From positions 42,540,723 through 42,604,722 of the forward strand of contig NC_079490.1 of NCBI RefSeq assembly GCF_020520425.1: a stretch of 64,000 nucleotides of DNA. The letters are read 5' to 3'. A model generated the notes under the pieces. It was not told where the DNA came from. It searched no databases and was given only the letters and a program-made list of their open reading frames with translations. This DNA is from Spinacia oleracea. Its lineage: Eukaryota; Streptophyta; Magnoliopsida; Caryophyllales; Amaranthaceae. The translations under genes were made by a program, and so were the position numbers. Positions 60,096 through 64,000 of the stretch are shown here, one piece after another (positions within the stretch are counted from its first letter, which is position 1; each line of letters starts with the position of its first letter).

Positions 60096-60362
60096 CTTAT
60101 GATCGGAAGATAGAGGAATTGCGACGCCTTTACGGCAAAGGACATTGCGTGAATCGCCGCAATTAGATACGATGATTTTCTCCGGGGTTACAGCAGAGAC
60201 AACGGTGGTAGATCCCACGGCGTCGCACTGAGGTGTTTGATACTCACGACAGCTCATTGACGTCGTAGGGCCGGCATTGTTCTTTGATCTCTCTCCTACC
60301 TCGCTGTCCATCAACTTAAAGCTCTGAGACATCGTCTCAGTCCACTCGATATTTTCTTCTTT
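60096..60362 (-). pseudogene. Captured exon of a protein phosphatase 2C (clade A-like)
   Basis: An 89-codon exon with intact splice signals: acceptor TTTTGACAG before 60362 and donor AAG|GTATAT after 60096, both phase 0. It reads TMSQSFKLMDSEV, CDAVGSTTVV, VSNCGDSRNVLC and IPLSSDHK. The GDSR box and DAVGST box are PP2C motifs, and the form with SFKLMD and CDAVGST fits ABA-signalling clade A phosphatases. The usual Ala after GDSR is Asn here (GDSRNVLC), a sign of decay. The catalytic Asp of the earlier DGHGG box and the C-terminal half are absent. It is a fragment carried by the Helitron. Confidence 0.85.
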
Positions 60363-60566
60363 CTGTCAAAAAATAATCAGAAATATAATTAAAAAATTGC
60401 GCTGATTTCTACAGCTTCTTTGGCGTAACTGAAACCCATATTCAAAAAAGATATATACATTAGATATCATAATTGTGTGTAAGAGAGAGAGGGAGACACA
60501 CACACATAGAAAGATAAATACTTTAGATTGTGATGATAGTTGATAAATTGGGATTGAAGAGTGCGT

Positions 60567-60659
60567 TATTGAGCGGCTTTGGCAGCAGAAGCGGCTTCGT
60601 CTTCGGGCTTTGAAGGGTTTCTAGGTTGTCCATGCATTTTTCCAACAATGTCACGCCAA
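60567..60659 (-). pseudogene. Captured terminal exon of an unknown gene
   Basis: An acceptor (TTTGCAG) precedes 60659, and the frame reads WRDIVGKMHGQPRNPSKPED and then an Ala-rich tail ending in TAA at 60567-60569. I do not recognise the protein. It could belong to the same transcript as the PP2C exon or be a separate capture. Confidence 0.5.
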
Positions 60660-60955
60660 CTGCAAATGGAGAAGGTTAATTGAAGATTTATAAAATATGT
60701 GTTTGAAGGGTTTCACTTCAAATCATGACTCTAGGTCTATATTCATACAGAGTTCAGAAATTCAATAATTCTCATAAAATAGTCGATCAGAATGGAGTCA
60801 TACACTCAAACAAACATTGAAACATCTATCTCAATCTCCAGTTAATATGCACAGATCAAACACAAAACAAACGGGACCGATGATAACTGTTTTCTTCCAG
60901 CAAAAATCAACAAAACCCGGAATTGGACTCACGGAAAAATGAACATAGAATCATA

Positions 60956-61214
60956 CTTCCTCCGTCCCTTAATACTCGCACCATTTTGACTTTTTGCACT
61001 ATTCACATAATTCACTTTGACCCTATTTTATTTCTAGTATATGAAAACAAATGTTAGTATATAATATATTGTTGGATGAATTTTAATATATATGTTCAAA
61101 ATATTAATATTTTTATAAGTTTTATATTATGTAGTAAACGATATTGGTGGTCAAAGTTGTGCATTGGCAAGCGTGTCCAGTTAAAACGGTGCGAGTATTA
61201 AGGGACGGAGGGAG
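60956..61214. mobile_element. Stowaway-like MITE
   Basis: It is 259 bp, with terminal inverted repeats CTTCCTCCGTCCCTTAATAC and GTATTAAGGGACGGAGGGAG (the latter as read at the right end), flanked by TA on both sides (60954-60955 and 61215-61216). The CTCCGTCCC end and TA target are those of Tc1/mariner MITEs. It lies inside H2, so it came after the Helitron or travelled in it. Confidence 0.88.
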
Positions 61215-61559
61215 TATAAAGCATCAAAACAACAAATATTCCCAGAAATCAATCGATCCAGATAATAACTGTTGCAAACAATATTGAGTAATTTTTACAG
61301 TCATATATTGGAGTACTATTTCAACCAAAATCAATACCAATATCTAGCCTTATATTGGAGTACTTTTGAATTTCATCAAAGCAAGTATTATTTCAACCAA
61401 AATCAACCAGCCAACTGTCAAATCCCATAAAAATAAAAATTCACAAATAGGTAAAATTAAATTAGTAAAAACAAATTAATAAAATTAAATCAAATGAAAC
61501 TCACCACTGATGTGCGATTTATGCTGCGTCATACTTGAACTTCGGTTTGTTTGCATTTA

Positions 61560-61760
61560 CAGTCTCCATAACATTGAAGTCTGGCATTGTCATTTAGTTG
61601 AGCTGGTATCTTTGAATAAGCTTCTTCTGCCACCTTGATTTAATGACACTGGCAGATTCCGTTCACACATGGACAACCCTCTAATTTGCAGTCATTGAGG
61701 CTGCTATACCGATCTGGCTTTGCTTCAGTTCCAGATTCTTTTGAAAGTGTTAAACCTGGT
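61560..61760 (-). pseudogene. Possible captured exon(s), Cys-rich, unrecognised
   Basis: On the minus strand, after an acceptor-like TTACCAG near 61760, a frame reads SLNDCKLEGCPCVNGICQCH then TAA. A second frame a little further reads NARLQCYGDCKCKQTEVQV before a stop. Both are Cys-rich and close together, as if one protein had been frameshifted. I cannot name the family. Confidence 0.35.
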
Positions 61761-61819
61761 AAGACTCACAATGATGTATTAGATACTTTTAATAAATGCT
61801 AAATTATTAATTGTAGTGT

Positions 61820-61978
61820 CACATCTGTAGTTATGTAATTAGTGGGAAGAAGAATAAGCAATGCACTTCTGGTAGGGAAGGGATTGTGTTTTCTTTACCA
61901 AATGAAATAGCGAAGAGGATCACCAACAGAACTCAGACCGCCAAAGCGAAAGCTTTAGTCAAGCGAAAACGTTTGTGA
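61820..61978 (+). pseudogene. Possible captured exon on the plus strand, unrecognised
   Basis: After an acceptor-like TTGTAG the frame reads CHICSYVISGKKNKQC and then FSLPNEIAKRITNRTQTAK, ending KRKRL and TGA at 61976-61978. The basic C-terminus and Cys residues look coding, but I do not recognise it. It is opposite in strand to the other fragments. Confidence 0.4.
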
Positions 61979-63293
61979 ACCAATTTCTTTTACAAAAATA
62001 AATAAATTAATGGATCTGTCACCCAAGTCACCGCATCATAAGCACAATTATACTTATGTCAACAATATAGTTATGGAGTCGGAGAGAAATATGTGAAGCA
62101 TTAAGCAAAATCATACACTCCCAAAATTAATCTAAACAGAAGAGAAAAACCCATGTTATCAACAAACCTAAGTAGGTGATCTCTATGCCTCTATACCAAA
62201 AATAACAACTCACTCGTCAAAATGGTTTCTCGTCGCAATCCGGAAACCTCAATCGCAAAATTGATGAGAACAGTTACTCTTAAATTTTGAATTTATCCAG
62301 AAATAGCAACAAAAGCTAATAGTTTTAGGTACATGATCTCATTTAGCATCAAAACTTGGCGTTGCAAATTACATTCAAAGATTTTAAACAAATAGAAAAA
62401 CCATCGTCGAAACTCGTAACTACAAAAACACAATGCACTAATATTTACCAATTTACTTAAAACAAATTATCAATTGAAATCTCAACTTAATTATCCCGTG
62501 TAAGGAAGAAGCGGGTTCACTTATATCGACAAAAAAATAAAATTACAAAAAAAAAAGAGATTCAGTCCATCGGAATTCGACTAAAATAAGGGAATACACA
62601 CAAAAATCAACAAACCCACACTAATGCACCAGAAAACAGAGCAGGAGCATAGAAATCATGGCAAAAAATCACCTATCCCAGTAACCCTTCATTCATTATG
62701 CACAAAGCGCAAATTACAAATTAATTAAGTACCCTTCAATTCCAAATAAAAGAACTTAAATTGAACCCTAAAAATCCAAATCCCCAAAATCTTAGAACAC
62801 CCAAGTTCATAATTTTCAAAAGAAATATCCAGAAGAACTTGAAACCTCAAAATTCCGACTTTTTGGGAAAAATTGAAAGTTCCACCATATCTACATTGAA
62901 ATCAAACAAATTAACCTCAAATCAAATTCAAAATTAAAAACTCTAGGAGTGATAAACAAACAATTCCATAAAATAACAACAACAAAATCCAAACAAAAAT
63001 AAAAACTCTAGGAGAGAGAAAGGTACCTTGAGGACATCATCGGTGTGCTAAGGAGCTCGATCTTATTCTTCAGGTGGTGATCTTCTGAGTATTTTTCACG
63101 AATTTGGCGAATTGATCCCTAATTTCCGAAAATGTCGTACATTTCTTCCCTGGTGATGTTGAAGTGCATATCAAAGGAAGAATTAACCAAAATGCGTCAA
63201 GTGCATATCAGAGGAAGAATTAACCAAAATGCGTCAAGTGCAAAGGACCTAAAACCCTAAAAATAAGTTTAACCAAAGATCTAATCAAAATAC
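61979..63293. other. Helitron H2, no gene seen
   Basis: AT-rich sequence, perhaps including introns of captured genes. A short duplication (gtgcatatcagaggaagaattaaccaaaatgcgtcaa-type unit) occurs at about 63163-63240. Nothing else stands out. Confidence 0.55.
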
Positions 63294-63486
63294 CTGAAGA
63301 TTGTGAAGCTTGATGTAGTTCCAAGTCGCTGAGGGTGGGAGAGACCAAAATACCTCTATTATTTTTGCAGAAAGGAGGCTTCGATCTTTTTGCAGCACTA
63401 GTAGCGGTCGTTGATGTGGTGGTGAAGGAATTTGCTGCCGCCAATAGACCTCTGCATTTCCCTCCGATTGACCTCAGAGTCGCCAT
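63294..63486 (-). pseudogene. Captured first exon, possibly of a SWIB-domain protein
   Basis: The frame starts MATLRSIGGKCRGLLAAANS, goes on Ser/Thr/Ala-rich like an organelle targeting peptide, then RGILVSPTLSDLELHQASQS, and ends at a donor (CTTCAG|GTATTTT). Small plant SWIB/MDM2 proteins share the layout of targeting peptide, then GIL, then SPxL. The similarity is short and recalled, not searched, so the call is tentative. Confidence 0.4.
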
Positions 63487-63723
63487 TAAAGAGAGACGAC
63501 GGCGAGGAAGTGTAACCTAGGAAGTCTAACCTAGAAACGAAGGTGAGAGGAGAGAGAAAAATGAGAGGGAGAGAGAGGTAGGTGAGAGGAGAGAGATGGG
63601 ATAAACGAAACCTCGTCCTAGAAACGAAGGCTCAGCAAGCCCCGATAAACAACCAATGAGGGGTATTTTCGTCTTTTTGCTTGGGGACACGAAAAGTTGA
63701 GTTACCAAAATACCCTCAGCTGT

Positions 63724-63741
63724 TCCTTTATATAATAGAGA
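63724..63741 (-). other. Helitron H2 5' terminus
   Basis: On the minus strand TCTCTATTATATAAAGGA, preceded by a host A. TCTCTA(C/T)TAT with a run of A/T is a common plant Helitron 5' end. Confidence 0.88.
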
Positions 63742-64000
63742 TAATAGCGTCTACAACATTAGTACACATAACTGTTGTCACTGCCGTAACCGGAAAGGTC
63801 AATGTTGCAATATACATCACATTGCAAGCATTGAACATGCGGACACTGAAAAGCATATACATCCGGAGGAAAACGTTCACCTATAGAGGAAAAAAAGAAT
63901 CAACAAAACAAATTAGCAAGACATACAACAATTACACAACATACTCCGATTTTTATATAAGGAAATGAGTTGAGTAACATACCAAAAGCCCAGGAATTCA
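63742..64000 (-). other. Flank of Helitron H2 with a possible exon
   Basis: On the minus strand, 63881 to 63742 follows an acceptor-like CTCTATAG. Two frames are open: one reads PDVYAFQCPHVQCLQC (Cys-rich, stop within), the other VNVFLRMYMLFSVRMFNACN (hydrophobic) up to the Helitron. Which, if either, is real cannot be told here. Bases 63890-64000 show nothing. Confidence 0.3.

Larger units (their letters stand above)
58413..63741 (-). mobile_element. Helitron H2, non-autonomous, with gene fragments
   Basis: On the minus strand it begins TCTCTATTATATAAAGGAAC after a host A (63742) and ends CTAG at 58416-58413 before a host T (58412). A palindrome GCACGCATCGCGTGC lies just before ATATAAGACTAG. 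The length is 5.3 kb. No Rep, helicase or RPA is present. It holds a PP2C exon (60096-60362), a terminal exon (60567-60659), a SWIB-like first exon (63294-63486), two Cys-containing pieces (61560-61760 and 61820-61978) and a Stowaway-like MITE. Confidence 0.9.

Overview
This is a gene-poor stretch of plant nuclear genome made almost wholly of transposable elements inserted into one another. Plant-type Ty1/copia and gypsy-like LTR retrotransposons, an L1-type LINE, a Stowaway-like MITE and Helitrons carrying RPA and Rep/helicase genes with spliceosomal introns all point to a flowering plant, most likely a eudicot. I cannot name the species from sequence alone; Amaranthaceae would be a guess. 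No complete functional host gene is visible.

Layout. Element C is an old copia-like retrotransposon on the minus strand. Its outer 5' LTR edge is at 51619 and its body runs left beyond base 1. Everything from 1 to 51619 lies in C: (i) copia element A (450-21032, minus, TSD CTAAT) sits in C's internal region; (ii) copia element B (9726-20086, plus, TSD ATTAG) sits inside A's 5' LTR; (iii) Helitron H1 (22421-46373, plus, ends TC...CTAG between host A and T) also sits in C's internal region; (iv) LTR element D (33283-43149, plus, TSD GGTAC, no coding capacity seen) sits inside H1's helicase gene; (v) solo LTR E (48810-51412, TSD GGTGA) sits in C's 5' LTR. To the right come a Helitron 3' tail (to 51821), a gypsy/chromovirus-like LTR end (to about 52400), an L1-type LINE (52898-58004, minus, 16-bp TSD) that hit the 3' tail of an older LINE, and Helitron H2 (58413-63741, minus). 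H2 carries gene fragments, the clearest being a protein phosphatase 2C exon.

How the genes work together. H1 has the usual plant Helitron pair: an RPA70-like single-strand DNA-binding protein (23121-25675) and a Rep/helicase with HUH nuclease and SF1 helicase domains (27275-44723, split by D). Both carry stops, frameshifts or active-site changes, so this copy should be inactive. A carries a broken gag-pol with an amber codon near the gag start, loss of the first reverse-transcriptase Asp motif, and later breaks. B shares A's LTRs but keeps only eroded pol remnants, so it probably moved using enzymes supplied in trans. The LINE has ORF1 and ORF2 with one stop and two frameshifts.

LTR pairs compared by eye are about 99% alike in B and D and about 97-98% in A, which agrees with the nesting order. 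Coordinates of element ends are firm where TG/CA ends and TSDs agree; exon borders inside decayed genes are approximate.
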